Positions 35,318 through 44,801 of a stretch of DNA of 64,000 nt are shown here, one piece after another. Location: positions 57,303-121,302 of the forward strand of contig CALJKR010000075.1 of assembly GCA_937974555.1 (NCBI GenBank), given 5' to 3'. The DNA is from an uncultured Flavobacteriales bacterium (GTDB taxonomy: Bacteria > Bacteroidota > Bacteroidia > Flavobacteriales_D > Sanyastnellaceae). How positions within the stretch are numbered: the stretch's first letter is position 1; each line of letters starts with the position of its first letter. The position numbers were made by a program, and so were the translations under genes. The notes beneath the pieces were generated by a model, which had not been told where the DNA came from, ran no database searches, and saw nothing but the letters and a program-made list of their open reading frames with translations.

Positions 35318-36583
35318 ATGTCATATTTCTTTACCTCCGAGTCCGTTTCAGAAGGACATCCTGACAAGGTAGCAGACCAAATATCTGATGCATTGATCGA
35401 CCATTTTTTGGCATTTGACAAAGATGCCAAAGTGGCTTGCGAAACATTGGTAACAACAGGTCAAGTGGTTCTTGCAGGAGAAGTAAAAGCGGAGACCTAT
35501 TTGGATGTTCAAAAGATTACCCGCGACATGATTCGCGAAATTGGTTACACCAAGAGTGAGTATATGTTTGAGGCCAATTCTTGTGGTGTGTTGTCTGCCA
35601 TTCATGAGCAATCACCGGATATCAATCAAGGAGTTGAGAGAAAGAAAAAAGAAGATCAAGGTGCTGGTGACCAAGGGATGATGTTTGGATATGCTTGTTC
35701 TGAAACAGACAACTACATGCCCCTTCCATTGGAGCTTTCACACATGTTATTGCGTGAGCTTGCGGCCATCAGAAAAGAAGGAAAGTTGATGAAATATTTG
35801 CGTCCCGATGCCAAGAGTCAGGTAACCATTGAGTATGGCGATGATCATAAAGCATTGGGAATCTCTGCCATCGTATTGTCTACGCAGCATGATGATTTTG
35901 ATAAAAATGACAACAAGATGTTGGCCAAGATCAAGCAGGATGTTCAAGATATTTTGATTCCTCGTGTGATGAAAAAATGTCCAGCTCGCGTGCAGAAATT
36001 GTTCAAGTCTAAATATGCACTCCATGTAAATCCAACAGGGAAGTTTGTGATTGGCGGACCTCATGGAGATACCGGTCTTACTGGAAGAAAAATTATCGTG
36101 GACACATACGGTGGAAAAGGAGCCCACGGTGGCGGTGCTTTTAGTGGAAAGGATCCCAGTAAAGTGGACCGCAGTGCGGCTTATGCAACACGACACATCG
36201 CGCGCAACTTGGTAGCCGCAGGTGTTTGTGAGGAAGCATTGGTACAAGTGGCTTACGCGATTGGCGTTGCAGATCCAGTAGGATTGTATGTCAACACTTA
36301 TGGCACTTCCAAAGTGAGCATGACCGATGGTGAAATTGCTGCAGCCTTGATGAATATCAAAGAGTGCAACATGCGTCCTTACAGCATCGAAACCCGTTTC
36401 AAATTGCGCACACCGATTTACAAGGAAACAGCGGCCTATGGTCACATGGGGCGTGAGAATAAAATCGTTGAAAAAACTTTTGTGGATGGAAGTGGAAAGA
36501 TCAAAAAGATGAAAGTGGAGTTATTCCCATGGGAGAAAGACAACTTGGTCTCCATTTTTAAAAAGACTTTTAAACTGAAATAA
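35318..36583 (+). CDS. metK: S-adenosylmethionine synthase MetK
   Basis: 421 aa. The N-terminus FFTSESVSEGHPDKVADQISDA, the hexapeptide region GAGDQGMMFGYA (about 115-126), and KGAHGGGAFSGKDPSKVDRSAAY (about 265-287) identify MetK. It makes S-adenosylmethionine from methionine and ATP in the cytoplasm. It is somewhat longer than the E. coli enzyme (384 aa), with extra residues in the middle domain, as usual in Bacteroidota. It is monocistronic, with its own promoter and a strong terminator. Confidence 0.98.
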   Translation: MSYFFTSESVSEGHPDKVADQISDALIDHFLAFDKDAKVACETLVTTGQVVLAGEVKAETYLDVQKITRDMIREIGYTKSEYMFEANSCGVLSAIHEQSPDINQGVERKKKEDQGAGDQGMMFGYACSETDNYMPLPLELSHMLLRELAAIRKEGKLMKYLRPDAKSQVTIEYGDDHKALGISAIVLSTQHDDFDKNDNKMLAKIKQDVQDILIPRVMKKCPARVQKLFKSKYALHVNPTGKFVIGGPHGDTGLTGRKIIVDTYGGKGAHGGGAFSGKDPSKVDRSAAYATRHIARNLVAAGVCEEALVQVAYAIGVADPVGLYVNTYGTSKVSMTDGEIAAALMNIKECNMRPYSIETRFKLRTPIYKETAAYGHMGRENKIVEKTFVDGSGKIKKMKVELFPWEKDNLVSIFKKTFKLK

Positions 36584-36593
36584 GTCATCGATT

Positions 36594-36619
36594 AAAAGGC
36601 GCCGAAAGGCGCCTTTTTT
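36594..36619 (+). terminator. Rho-independent terminator of metK
   Basis: Arms AAAAGGCGCC/GGCGCCTTTT around a GAAA tetraloop, with the T-tract running to 36619. Confidence 0.93.
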
Positions 36620-36653
36620 ATTATATTTACTTGGACCTTAACGATAAAACATC

Positions 36654-39600
36654 ATGAGAATCTCGGTTTATTTATTGGCTGTATATTGCTTTTTTTCACA
36701 AGCCCTTACCGCTCAGAATAGCATTCCTTATCAATGGAGTGAGGTGATGTTGACGGCCATCAGAAATGATTATGCTCGTCCACCCATGACTGCCCGGAAT
36801 TTGCATCACTTGAGCATGGCGATGTACGATGCTTGGGCAGCGTATGATGATGAAGCCGCTACTGTTTTTTTAGGTAAATCGTACAACGGGTATGATTGTC
36901 CGTTTACTGGTATTTATCAGCCCCAAGATCGACTGGCTGCTCAAAATACAGCCATGAGTTATGCGGCTTACCGCATCATCCGCAATCGCTATTTGAGTTC
37001 GCCTGGATGGGGAACAGTTACTTTTCCGGCGATGACTTTGTTGATGGGCGAATTGGGTCATGATGTCAACTTCACATCGGTAGACTACACCAACGGTGAT
37101 CCAAGAGCATTGGGTAATTATATCGCGGCAAGAATCATCGCTTATGGCAATGTGGACGGCTCTAATCAATTGCTGAATTACGCAAATCAGTATTATTCGC
37201 CATACAATCCAGCCTTGTTTCCAACGCTGCCTGGAACACATGGAATGGTTGATCCCAATCGCTGGCAACCACTTAGTTTGAGTGTCTTTATTGACCAAAA
37301 TGGCAACCTGCTTTCAGGAGCACCTCCTTTTATGGGAGCGGAGTGGGGCAATGTCAAACCTTTTGCCATGACCGATGCAGACAAAGAGGTATTGCCCAGA
37401 GATGGCAACAATTGGACGGTGTATCACAACCCGGGTCCTTTTCCTCTTCTGAATGAAACAGGGACGGACATGGATGATATCTACAAATGGAATTTTGCAT
37501 TGGTGGCCAAGTGGGCTTCACATTTGGATACTGTGGATCAAGTGATGATTGACATCTCACCAGCAAGTGTTGGGAATTGCCAAATGCCCAATTCATTTGC
37601 GGACTATCCTTCCTTCTATGATTTTCAAAACGGGGGAGACAATGGTACGGGTCGTGCAATTAATCCAGTAACGGGTCAACCCTATGATCCGCAATGGGTG
37701 CGACGAGGAGATTTTACAAGGGTCCTTGCTGAATTCTGGGCAGATGGCCCCAATTCAGAGACGCCTCCAGGTCATTGGTTTAAAATTCTGAATTATGTTA
37801 TCGAACAATTGAATGGCGTTTTTATTTGGGAAGGAACCGAAGTTTTGAGCGAAACTGAATTTTGTGTTCGGGCTTATTTAACCATGGGAGGAGCGGTACA
37901 CGATGCGGCCATCTCCGCTTGGGGCATCAAGGGTTATTACGATGGTGTGCGCCCCGTTTCCGCCATTCGCTATATGTGTGAGCATGGACAGAGCACAGAT
38001 CCTACACTTCCCAATTATTCTCCATTGGGTTTTCCTTTGGTAGAGGGTTTATCGGCATTGGTTGAAGTTGGCGATCCATTGGCTGGAACCAACAATGAGA
38101 ATGTGGGCAAAGTAAAATTGTGGACCTGGAATGGTCCAGAGGTTATCTCCAATCCCCAAGTGGATATGGCGGGTGTGGGTTGGGTATTGGGTGAGAAATG
38201 GTATCCCTATCAGCGTCCCACTTTTGTAACTCCACCGTTTGCAGGTTATGTGTCGGGTCACTCTACCTATTCTCGCGCTGCTGCGGAGGTGATGGTGGCG
38301 ATTACGGGAAGTGAATTTTTCCCAGGAGGAATGGGAACATTTGATGCGCCGATGAATCAATATTTGGTATTTGAAGAAGGCCCGAGTCAGAATGTTCAAC
38401 TGCAATGGGCAACCTACAGAGATGCATCGGACCAATGCAGTTTGTCGCGCATCTGGGGCGGCATTCATCCCCCGATGGATGATATTCCGGGTCGTATGAT
38501 TGGTATGGCGGTAGCTGAAGATGCAGTGGCTTTTGCGGATACACATTGGTTGGACTCATCGCCAAAAATTTTGTCCTTAAGTACCCCAGAATATGTCAAT
38601 GATCAGAATGTGGTAGTGGGTTTTGTCGTTGAGGCTTTATTTGATCGTAGTATGGATATTTCATCTCAGCCGGAAATAACTTTTTACAATGCAGAGGTGT
38701 TGAATCATATTGCATTGGATGACAACTATTGGTTGAATGATTCAGTTTATCGATGGGTATACTCGGCAATGGATTTGAATGCTACTGTTTCTGACATTGA
38801 TGTTAAAATCATGGGCGCAATGTCCTTTCAATCCGAAGCGCAGCGTATTTTTTACGGAAATGATATTTTCATTATTGATACTGAGAATCCCATATTGTTG
38901 AACCATGTTCTGTCGACCAACCTGATCAACGAAGCATGGATTCAGTCTGGTAATTTTGCCATTACTGCTGAATTTAGTGAACCTGTTTTAAACGATGGGT
39001 TTGTAATGGGCAACAATTCGCCTTCGCTCAATACGGGCATTTGGATGGCGTTGAATTTGAATGATAGCACCCTGGTTTTTTCTGCTGAATTGCAAGATCT
39101 CAATGAAGAGATGAGCAATCCCAATTGGATTCTCAGCGGGATAAGGGATTTGGCTGGAAATGACATGATTCTTTTTGGAGCAGATTTGAATTTGGTGATT
39201 GATACCCGTGAGCCAATGGTTTTGGGTTGGACCATGAGTGCTTCTACTTTGGATGAAAGTAATGTGGGAGATATTTTTTCTGTTCAAGTAACCTTTGATG
39301 AATCAATGTCATCGAGCAGTGTTCCTGTCTTGGGCTGGAATGCAGATTTAGCACTACAACCGGTCACTCAATCTTGGATAGATAGTTTGAATTACAATTG
39401 GAGTTTTATTGTTCAGGATAATAATGTAAACGTTTCTTCTGTTGCCTTTTTTGCTGCAGAAGGGATGGATGAACATTGGAATCCAATGGATTCAATATGG
39501 AGTTTTGTATTGATTGATTGGGCCATGAATCCATGGGTGGAGGTTTTGGGATGTACCGATGTAACCGCGTGTAATTACGATAGCTTGGCCAACACGGATA

Positions 39601-39923
39601 ATGGGTTGTGTTATTTCATCGGACAACCATGTGATGATGCAGATACCACCACATTCAACGATGTTTGGACCGTGAATTGTCAATGCCAAGGAGCGACTGA
39701 TATATTGGAGTTAGAAACTACGGCGCAATTGATTTATCCCAATCCAGGAAGAAATGAAGTTTGGATTCAATCTGCAGGAAATTGGATTGCGTTTGATGCC
39801 ACGGGAAGAAAAATGCAGGAATGGAAGATTGTGAGCCCTTACAAAATTGACACATCCGCTTGGGCAATGGGCGTCTACGTTTTCCAAAATGGCAACCGCA
39901 GTTACCGGTGGGTGAAGTACTGA
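36654..39923 (+). CDS. Secreted vanadium-dependent haloperoxidase/PAP2-like protein with T9SS sorting domain
   Basis: 1089 aa with a signal peptide ending in LTAQ. The vanadate/phosphate pocket is recognisable: Kx6RP at Lys426-Pro434 (KGYYDGVRP), SGH at 534-536 (canonical PSGH, here VSGH) and SRx5H at 598-605 (SRIWGGIH). About 100 residues separate the first two motifs, which is long. After residue ~650 come Ig-like/bacterial-adhesin-like repeats (for example FDESMSSSSVPVL), then a GCTDVTACNYDSLANTDNG motif common in Bacteroidota surface proteins, and a sorting domain (LIYPNPGRNEVWI to the end). It may be a haloperoxidase or an acid phosphatase; sequence alone does not decide. Confidence 0.85.
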   Translation: MRISVYLLAVYCFFSQALTAQNSIPYQWSEVMLTAIRNDYARPPMTARNLHHLSMAMYDAWAAYDDEAATVFLGKSYNGYDCPFTGIYQPQDRLAAQNTAMSYAAYRIIRNRYLSSPGWGTVTFPAMTLLMGELGHDVNFTSVDYTNGDPRALGNYIAARIIAYGNVDGSNQLLNYANQYYSPYNPALFPTLPGTHGMVDPNRWQPLSLSVFIDQNGNLLSGAPPFMGAEWGNVKPFAMTDADKEVLPRDGNNWTVYHNPGPFPLLNETGTDMDDIYKWNFALVAKWASHLDTVDQVMIDISPASVGNCQMPNSFADYPSFYDFQNGGDNGTGRAINPVTGQPYDPQWVRRGDFTRVLAEFWADGPNSETPPGHWFKILNYVIEQLNGVFIWEGTEVLSETEFCVRAYLTMGGAVHDAAISAWGIKGYYDGVRPVSAIRYMCEHGQSTDPTLPNYSPLGFPLVEGLSALVEVGDPLAGTNNENVGKVKLWTWNGPEVISNPQVDMAGVGWVLGEKWYPYQRPTFVTPPFAGYVSGHSTYSRAAAEVMVAITGSEFFPGGMGTFDAPMNQYLVFEEGPSQNVQLQWATYRDASDQCSLSRIWGGIHPPMDDIPGRMIGMAVAEDAVAFADTHWLDSSPKILSLSTPEYVNDQNVVVGFVVEALFDRSMDISSQPEITFYNAEVLNHIALDDNYWLNDSVYRWVYSAMDLNATVSDIDVKIMGAMSFQSEAQRIFYGNDIFIIDTENPILLNHVLSTNLINEAWIQSGNFAITAEFSEPVLNDGFVMGNNSPSLNTGIWMALNLNDSTLVFSAELQDLNEEMSNPNWILSGIRDLAGNDMILFGADLNLVIDTREPMVLGWTMSASTLDESNVGDIFSVQVTFDESMSSSSVPVLGWNADLALQPVTQSWIDSLNYNWSFIVQDNNVNVSSVAFFAAEGMDEHWNPMDSIWSFVLIDWAMNPWVEVLGCTDVTACNYDSLANTDNGLCYFIGQPCDDADTTTFNDVWTVNCQCQGATDILELETTAQLIYPNPGRNEVWIQSAGNWIAFDATGRKMQEWKIVSPYKIDTSAWAMGVYVFQNGNRSYRWVKY

Positions 39924-39936
39924 GCGATTCAATAGC

Positions 39937-39958
39937 ATTTTCTTAACATTAAGAAAAT
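39937..39958. promoter_or_regulatory. CTTAACA element inside a perfect palindrome, upstream of ppk
   Basis: Ten-base arms (ATTTTCTTAA and its complement) surround a CA dinucleotide. It contains CTTAACATT (39942-39950), shared with the boxes at 47433, 50351, 52110 and 52289. It ends 23 nt before the ppk start. The second half-site is weak here, so the palindrome may be a different operator. Confidence 0.45.
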
Positions 39959-39981
39959 ATTGAAGTTGGAGATTTGAGGAG

Positions 39982-42042
39982 ATGGAAAAAAGAGGATTAG
40001 GAATACTCAGGGAGTTGTCATGGTTGCAATTCAATGAGCGTGTATTATTGGAAGCTTCAGACAGCAAGAATCCGATTATTTCTCGAGTGCATTTTTTGGG
40101 GATTTTTTCTTCCAATTTGGATGAATTTTTTAAAGTACGAATAGCATCCTTGAAGCGCGAGCTAAAAGTATTGAAGAAAAAAAAATCAGCGAGGCAAACC
40201 GAGATCAGAAAATCTTTGGAATTGATTCACGACCGGGTCATTGAATTGCAATGGGAATTTGATCGTGTATTTGATTCTACTCAGAAGACCTTGGCCAAGA
40301 TGGGCGTTGTTTTTAAGAATGAAAAACAATTGTCGAAAGAACAGCAAGCTTTTGTGAGAACGTGGTTTGAAGATGAAATTCGACACGAGGTAATTCCATT
40401 ATTGATATCGTCACAGCAGCCAATGCCACCATTGAAAGACAATGCTTTGTATTTGGTGGTAGATATGGAAATGCAAAAGACAGAAAAGAATACTTATGCG
40501 TTAATTGAGGTTCCTGATTCGGTATCCCGTTGGGTGATTTTGCCCACGCAGAATGGAGAGAAACATGTGATGTTTTTAGAGGATGTGATTCGATTTAATC
40601 TTAAAAATATTTTTGCCTCTTTCCCCATCAAGAATGCCAAGGCATTTGACATCAAAGTAGTGCGAGATGCGGAGTATGAGGTGGAGAACGATTTTTCTAA
40701 AAGCGTGTATGACAAAATTTCAAAGAGCATTTTGCAACGAAGCAAGGGCGAATATGTCCGATTGAATTTTGACCATCAAATTTCAGAAGAGTTATTGCAA
40801 TTGTTATTGTCCAAATTGAAAATTAAGGAAATAGAGAATATCATTCCTGGTGGAAGGTACCACAACAAACGGGACCTTATTTCATTCCCCAACTTTGGAC
40901 ATTTGGATTGGCAGTTTCCTAAATTAGAGACGCTCAATCATCCTGTCTTTACCAAGTCCAAAAACATTTTGGACGCTGTGGCCAAGCAAGATGTTATGCT
41001 TCATTTTCCCTATCAGAAGTTTTCGCATCTTTTGGACTTGTTGCGGGCTGCGGCCATCGATCCCTCCGTGCGCACCATCCGCATTTCGATGTATCGCATA
41101 GCGAAAGACTCTCACATATTACATGCGTTAATCAATGCAGCCAAAAACGGCAAGCGTGTGATAGCGATTGTTGAGGTTCAAGCTCGATTTGATGAGCAAC
41201 ACAATTTAGAGATCACCAAGATGCTCCAAGAAGCAGGTGTAAAGGTGATACCCGGCATTCCTGGTTTAAAAGTGCATTGCAAGGTTTTTCAAATCAGTAG
41301 GAAGATCAATGGAAGAACCACGCGGATTACACATATCGGAACCGGCAATTTTCATGAGAAAACGGCGCGTCTTTATTCCGATACAACCCTCATTACCTCA
41401 CATTTGGAAATAGGCAGAGAGGTTAGGAAATTATTCGATTTTTTTGAATCTAACTTTTTAAGACCGCAGTTCAGACATTTGGCCGTTTCTCCATTCAATA
41501 CCCGACGAAAATTGGTGGATGCCATTGCCGGAGAAGTGCAAGAGGCAAAGGAAGGACGTGAAGGAAGAGTGGTCATCAAGGTGAACAATTTGGTTGATGA
41601 GGTTTTAATTAAGAAGTTGTTGGATGCTGCGGAAGCAGGAGTAAAGGTTAGTTTGATTGTCAGAGGAGTTTGTCTTTTAGAACCCGTCACACCCAAGCAA
41701 AAAGCCAATATTGACATGCGTAGCATATTGGGAAGATATTTGGAACACAGTCGTTTGTTTGTATTTGGAGTAGGAGATCGCATGCAGATTTATTTGGGAA
41801 GTGCTGATTTGATGGTGCGTAATTTGGATTTCAGAGTAGAGGTGCTTGTTCCTATTTATGATGTTAAATTGAAACAGGAAATTTGGGAATGGTTGTCCAT
41901 CCAATTGTCCAATGAAGTGCGTGCTCGAAATTTAAGTCCAGAGCGAATCAATCAAATGTGGATGCCCAAATTGAATGTCGAAACAGTGGATAGTCAAGTG
42001 GTTTTTCGTGACTATCTTTCAAAAAAATACTTGAAGGCGTGA
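39982..42042 (+). CDS. ppk1: Polyphosphate kinase 1
   Basis: 686 aa. The N-terminal region opens with RELSWLQFNERVLLEASD. The helical domain follows, and the catalytic core has the phosphorylated-histidine segment GLKVHCKVFQIS (about 430-441). It also carries THIGTGNFHEKTARLYSDTTL and the second phospholipase-D-like half (VSLIVRGVCLLEP, FGVGDRMQIYLGSADLM). It reversibly polymerises ATP gamma-phosphate into polyphosphate at the membrane. The ATG directly follows GAGGAG without a spacer. The ppx gene overlaps by 4 nt (GTGA), so synthesis and breakdown genes are coupled. Confidence 0.96.
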   Translation: MEKRGLGILRELSWLQFNERVLLEASDSKNPIISRVHFLGIFSSNLDEFFKVRIASLKRELKVLKKKKSARQTEIRKSLELIHDRVIELQWEFDRVFDSTQKTLAKMGVVFKNEKQLSKEQQAFVRTWFEDEIRHEVIPLLISSQQPMPPLKDNALYLVVDMEMQKTEKNTYALIEVPDSVSRWVILPTQNGEKHVMFLEDVIRFNLKNIFASFPIKNAKAFDIKVVRDAEYEVENDFSKSVYDKISKSILQRSKGEYVRLNFDHQISEELLQLLLSKLKIKEIENIIPGGRYHNKRDLISFPNFGHLDWQFPKLETLNHPVFTKSKNILDAVAKQDVMLHFPYQKFSHLLDLLRAAAIDPSVRTIRISMYRIAKDSHILHALINAAKNGKRVIAIVEVQARFDEQHNLEITKMLQEAGVKVIPGIPGLKVHCKVFQISRKINGRTTRITHIGTGNFHEKTARLYSDTTLITSHLEIGREVRKLFDFFESNFLRPQFRHLAVSPFNTRRKLVDAIAGEVQEAKEGREGRVVIKVNNLVDEVLIKKLLDAAEAGVKVSLIVRGVCLLEPVTPKQKANIDMRSILGRYLEHSRLFVFGVGDRMQIYLGSADLMVRNLDFRVEVLVPIYDVKLKQEIWEWLSIQLSNEVRARNLSPERINQMWMPKLNVETVDSQVVFRDYLSKKYLKA

Positions 42043-42938
42043 AAATAGCTGCGGTCGATATTGGGTCCAATGCCGTTCGTTTGTTTGTGGCACATGGACA
42101 TGAAGAGAAGGATCAGATTCTCTTGGAAAAACTTTTGCATACCCGTGTTCCCATTCGTTTGGGCGAGGATGTATTCATGTTTGGTAAAGTGTCTAAACAG
42201 AAGATGGATCAGCTTTCATGGGCCATACAAGGCTTTGATTGCATTGTCAAGTCACTGGGAATAGATGTGCTACGAATATGCGCCACCAGTGCACTGCGCA
42301 GCGCAGAGAATAGAGATGAGGTGCTCAAGTATGTGCAGAAACGAACAGGAAAGAAAATTGATATTTTGTCGGGAGCCCGAGAAGCGGAAATGATATTTGG
42401 CAATTTTGAGTTTTATGAATTGCCCAAAGAACATCACTATCTTTTTATTGATGTAGGCGGTGGAAGTACGGAATTGACCATCATTGAAAAGGGCGTTAAG
42501 AAGTCATCTCAGTCGTTTGAAACAGGAACGGTTCGTATGCTGCTGAATGAGCAGTCGAAACTACCACAGGCCATTTTTGATTGGTTACAGAAAGAGTTAA
42601 ACCCCAGGATGAAATATGAAGCCATCGCTACTGGAGGAAACATCAACAGTGCATTGAAGATTTTGGAGAAGAAACAGCGTGAGCCCATTGAAATATCGGA
42701 ATTGCAGAATCTCTTGAAAGTTTTGAGTAAGTTGTCTAAAACACAACGAATGAAGAAGTTTAAGTTGAGAGAAGATCGAGCGGATGTTATTGTGCCCGCA
42801 TTAAACATATACAATCAAATAGCGGCAGCCGCTAAGGTTCAATCCATCATTGCGCCCAAGTTTGGTTTGGCGGACGGAATCGTTTTGGATTGGATGAAAT
42901 CGAAAGATTACCATAAGGTAAAGTTTATCTCAGCATAA
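42039..42938 (+). CDS. ppx: Ppx/GppA-family exopolyphosphatase
   Basis: 299 aa with a GTG start overlapping the ppk stop. The ASKHA phosphatase motifs are VDIGSNAVRLFVA at residues 5-17 and YLFIDVGGGSTELTI at about 134-148. IATGGNINSALKIL near 197 gives the third nucleotide-binding element. It is short compared with E. coli Ppx (513 aa), lacking the C-terminal HD-like domains, as in many Bacteroidota. It hydrolyses polyphosphate, pppGpp, or both; the sequence does not decide which. Confidence 0.92.
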   Translation: MKIAAVDIGSNAVRLFVAHGHEEKDQILLEKLLHTRVPIRLGEDVFMFGKVSKQKMDQLSWAIQGFDCIVKSLGIDVLRICATSALRSAENRDEVLKYVQKRTGKKIDILSGAREAEMIFGNFEFYELPKEHHYLFIDVGGGSTELTIIEKGVKKSSQSFETGTVRMLLNEQSKLPQAIFDWLQKELNPRMKYEAIATGGNINSALKILEKKQREPIEISELQNLLKVLSKLSKTQRMKKFKLREDRADVIVPALNIYNQIAAAAKVQSIIAPKFGLADGIVLDWMKSKDYHKVKFISA

Positions 42939-42962
42939 TTTACAGGTTATCATGGGTTTACA

Positions 42963-42986
42963 CATGGAGTAGAAATTTACTCCATG
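42963..42986. promoter_or_regulatory. Inverted repeat enclosing the olsF-like start codon
   Basis: Perfect 9-base arms CATGGAGTA (42963-42971) and TACTCCATG (42978-42986) flank GAAATT. The ATG at 42984-42986 is the end of the second arm, so an mRNA hairpin would bury the start codon. As DNA it could also be an operator. Confidence 0.5.
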
Positions 42987-44738
42987 CAAGAGTTAATATC
43001 CAAGCAAGATCTGGCCAAGGCCTTGGGGCTAAAGCCACAGAATTTAATAGCGCATTGGGTCCACAAGGTGGCTCAACTGGAGCAGGTTAATCGCCTATAT
43101 CAACGAGTGGGTGACCAACAAGGATTGGACTTTATTCAAGGTGTTTTTGATCAATTGAATGTTTCGGTAGAAGCACCAGAGAATCAATTGCAGCGCATTC
43201 CAGAAAAGGGACCATGTATAGTGGTTGCCAATCACCCTTTTGGCGCATTGGATGGCATGGCGATGATTCAAACATTATCCAAACGCAGATCGGACATCAA
43301 GGTGATGGCCAATTTTGTATTGAGTAAAATTGAGCCCCTGCATGATTATTTCATTGCGGTAAATCCATTTGAAAACCAAACCAAACGAAACAATAAAACG
43401 GGCGTCAGGGCTTGTTTGGATTTCGTTCATCAGGGCGGATGTTTGGTTGTTTTTCCCGCAGGTGAGGTATCCACTTTGGAGGAGGGCAGTTGGACCACGG
43501 TTTCCGATCGACGTTGGCAGTCTTCCGTGATCAAATTGATTCAAAGAACCAATGCCCATGTGGTTCCCGTTTGTTTTGATGGAGCCAATTCTTATTGGTT
43601 TCATTTATTGGGTAAAATCAATCCGCACCTAAGAACACTGGCACTGCCTTCGGAAATGCTGAAACAGAAAGATCGAAAAATCAAGATGGTCATTGGAAAA
43701 GCAATACCTGCAGAGGAGTGGAGCATTTTAGAAGATACGGCTACTCTCAGTCGTTTTTTGAGGGCCAAGGTGTATGCGCTGTCTTCAGAAGTTAGGGTAA
43801 AGAAGCGTTTCTTTCAACCCAATGTGTTGGTTAAAAAGAGAAAATCCAAGGAAGTGGCCGAGCCGATTCCACAGGCCAATATTTTGGAGGAGCTGGCCCA
43901 TATAGAAGAAAGCAAGATTTTGGTCCACGGTGATTTTACGGTCTATCTAACCAAAGCCAACCATATTCCATATTTACTGGATGAGATAGGACGAATGCGG
44001 GAGATTACTTTTCGCGCCATAGGAGAAGGAACTGGACAGTCCAGGGACTTGGATGAGTATGATTTGTATTATTATCATTTGATTTTATGGGATCATACCC
44101 ATTCGCAACTGGTAGGCGCTTATCGCATGGGCAGAGGAAAGGAGATTTTGGAGTTCTATGGAAAGAAGGGATTCTACATGAATACCTTATTTAAAATGAG
44201 CAATGAATTCAAGCCCTATTTGTTTCAAAGCATGGAGTTGGGAAGATCTTTTGTTGTCCCGCATTACCAAAAGCAACGTTGGCCATTGTTTCTATTGTGG
44301 CAGGGGATTACCTTGTGCACCAAGAATTTTAGTGAGGTCAAATACTTGGTGGGACCAGTTACAATGTCCGATTCTTACAAAAGCATGAGTAAGCACATCA
44401 TCATTCAATTTCTTGAAAAGAATTATGGAGATGCTGAATTGGCGGCTTGGGTAAAACCCCGGGTGAAGGTCAAGAAAATTAAGGCGCAAACTGAGGATGC
44501 GGAAGTGTTGTTGGATACCATCAAAAATGACATTAAAAAAGTGGATCGATTGATTGGGGAAATTGAGCCGATGGGTTTGCAAATGCCCGTATTGTATAAA
44601 AAGTACCTGGCACAAAATGCCAAGATTATATCTTTTAATAGAGATCCATTATTCAATGATGCCATCGATGCATTTATGATTTTGGATATTGAGAGAATGC
44701 CACAATCCGAGTTATCGGATAAGTTGGTGTCGAAGTAA
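42984..44738 (+). CDS. olsF: OlsF-like bifunctional acyltransferase (ornithine lipid synthesis)
   Basis: 584 aa, two fused acyltransferases. The N-terminal half is PlsC-like, with VVANHPFGALDGMAM at about 75-89 (His-x5-Asp variant) and VVFPAGEVSTLE near 155. The C-terminal half (about 310-500) is a GNAT/OlsB-like acyl-ACP N-acyltransferase (FTVYLTKANHIPYLL, YLVGPVTMSDSYKS). This fusion is the OlsF type, in which the GNAT part makes lyso-ornithine lipid and the PlsC part adds the second acyl chain. Phosphorus-free ornithine lipids typically replace phospholipids under phosphate limitation, which fits the ppk-ppx neighbourhood. Confidence 0.85.
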   Translation: MQELISKQDLAKALGLKPQNLIAHWVHKVAQLEQVNRLYQRVGDQQGLDFIQGVFDQLNVSVEAPENQLQRIPEKGPCIVVANHPFGALDGMAMIQTLSKRRSDIKVMANFVLSKIEPLHDYFIAVNPFENQTKRNNKTGVRACLDFVHQGGCLVVFPAGEVSTLEEGSWTTVSDRRWQSSVIKLIQRTNAHVVPVCFDGANSYWFHLLGKINPHLRTLALPSEMLKQKDRKIKMVIGKAIPAEEWSILEDTATLSRFLRAKVYALSSEVRVKKRFFQPNVLVKKRKSKEVAEPIPQANILEELAHIEESKILVHGDFTVYLTKANHIPYLLDEIGRMREITFRAIGEGTGQSRDLDEYDLYYYHLILWDHTHSQLVGAYRMGRGKEILEFYGKKGFYMNTLFKMSNEFKPYLFQSMELGRSFVVPHYQKQRWPLFLLWQGITLCTKNFSEVKYLVGPVTMSDSYKSMSKHIIIQFLEKNYGDAELAAWVKPRVKVKKIKAQTEDAEVLLDTIKNDIKKVDRLIGEIEPMGLQMPVLYKKYLAQNAKIISFNRDPLFNDAIDAFMILDIERMPQSELSDKLVSK

Positions 44739-44754
44739 GAGAGCAATCAAACAA

Positions 44755-44783
44755 AAAAAGGGCAATCAAAGATTGCCCTTTTT
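44755..44783. terminator. Bidirectional rho-independent terminator
   Basis: 13-base arms (AAAAAGGGCAATC and its complement) around AAA. It is shared by the olsF-like gene and the convergent secreted-protein gene. Confidence 0.93.
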
Positions 44784-44801
44784 CTTTTGCTGAATTACCC
44801 A

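Noticed and set aside
35747..36445. Open frame of about 232 codons antisense to metK
   Set aside because: It is a shadow of a highly conserved gene; the translation is Cys/His/Ile-rich without family resemblance.
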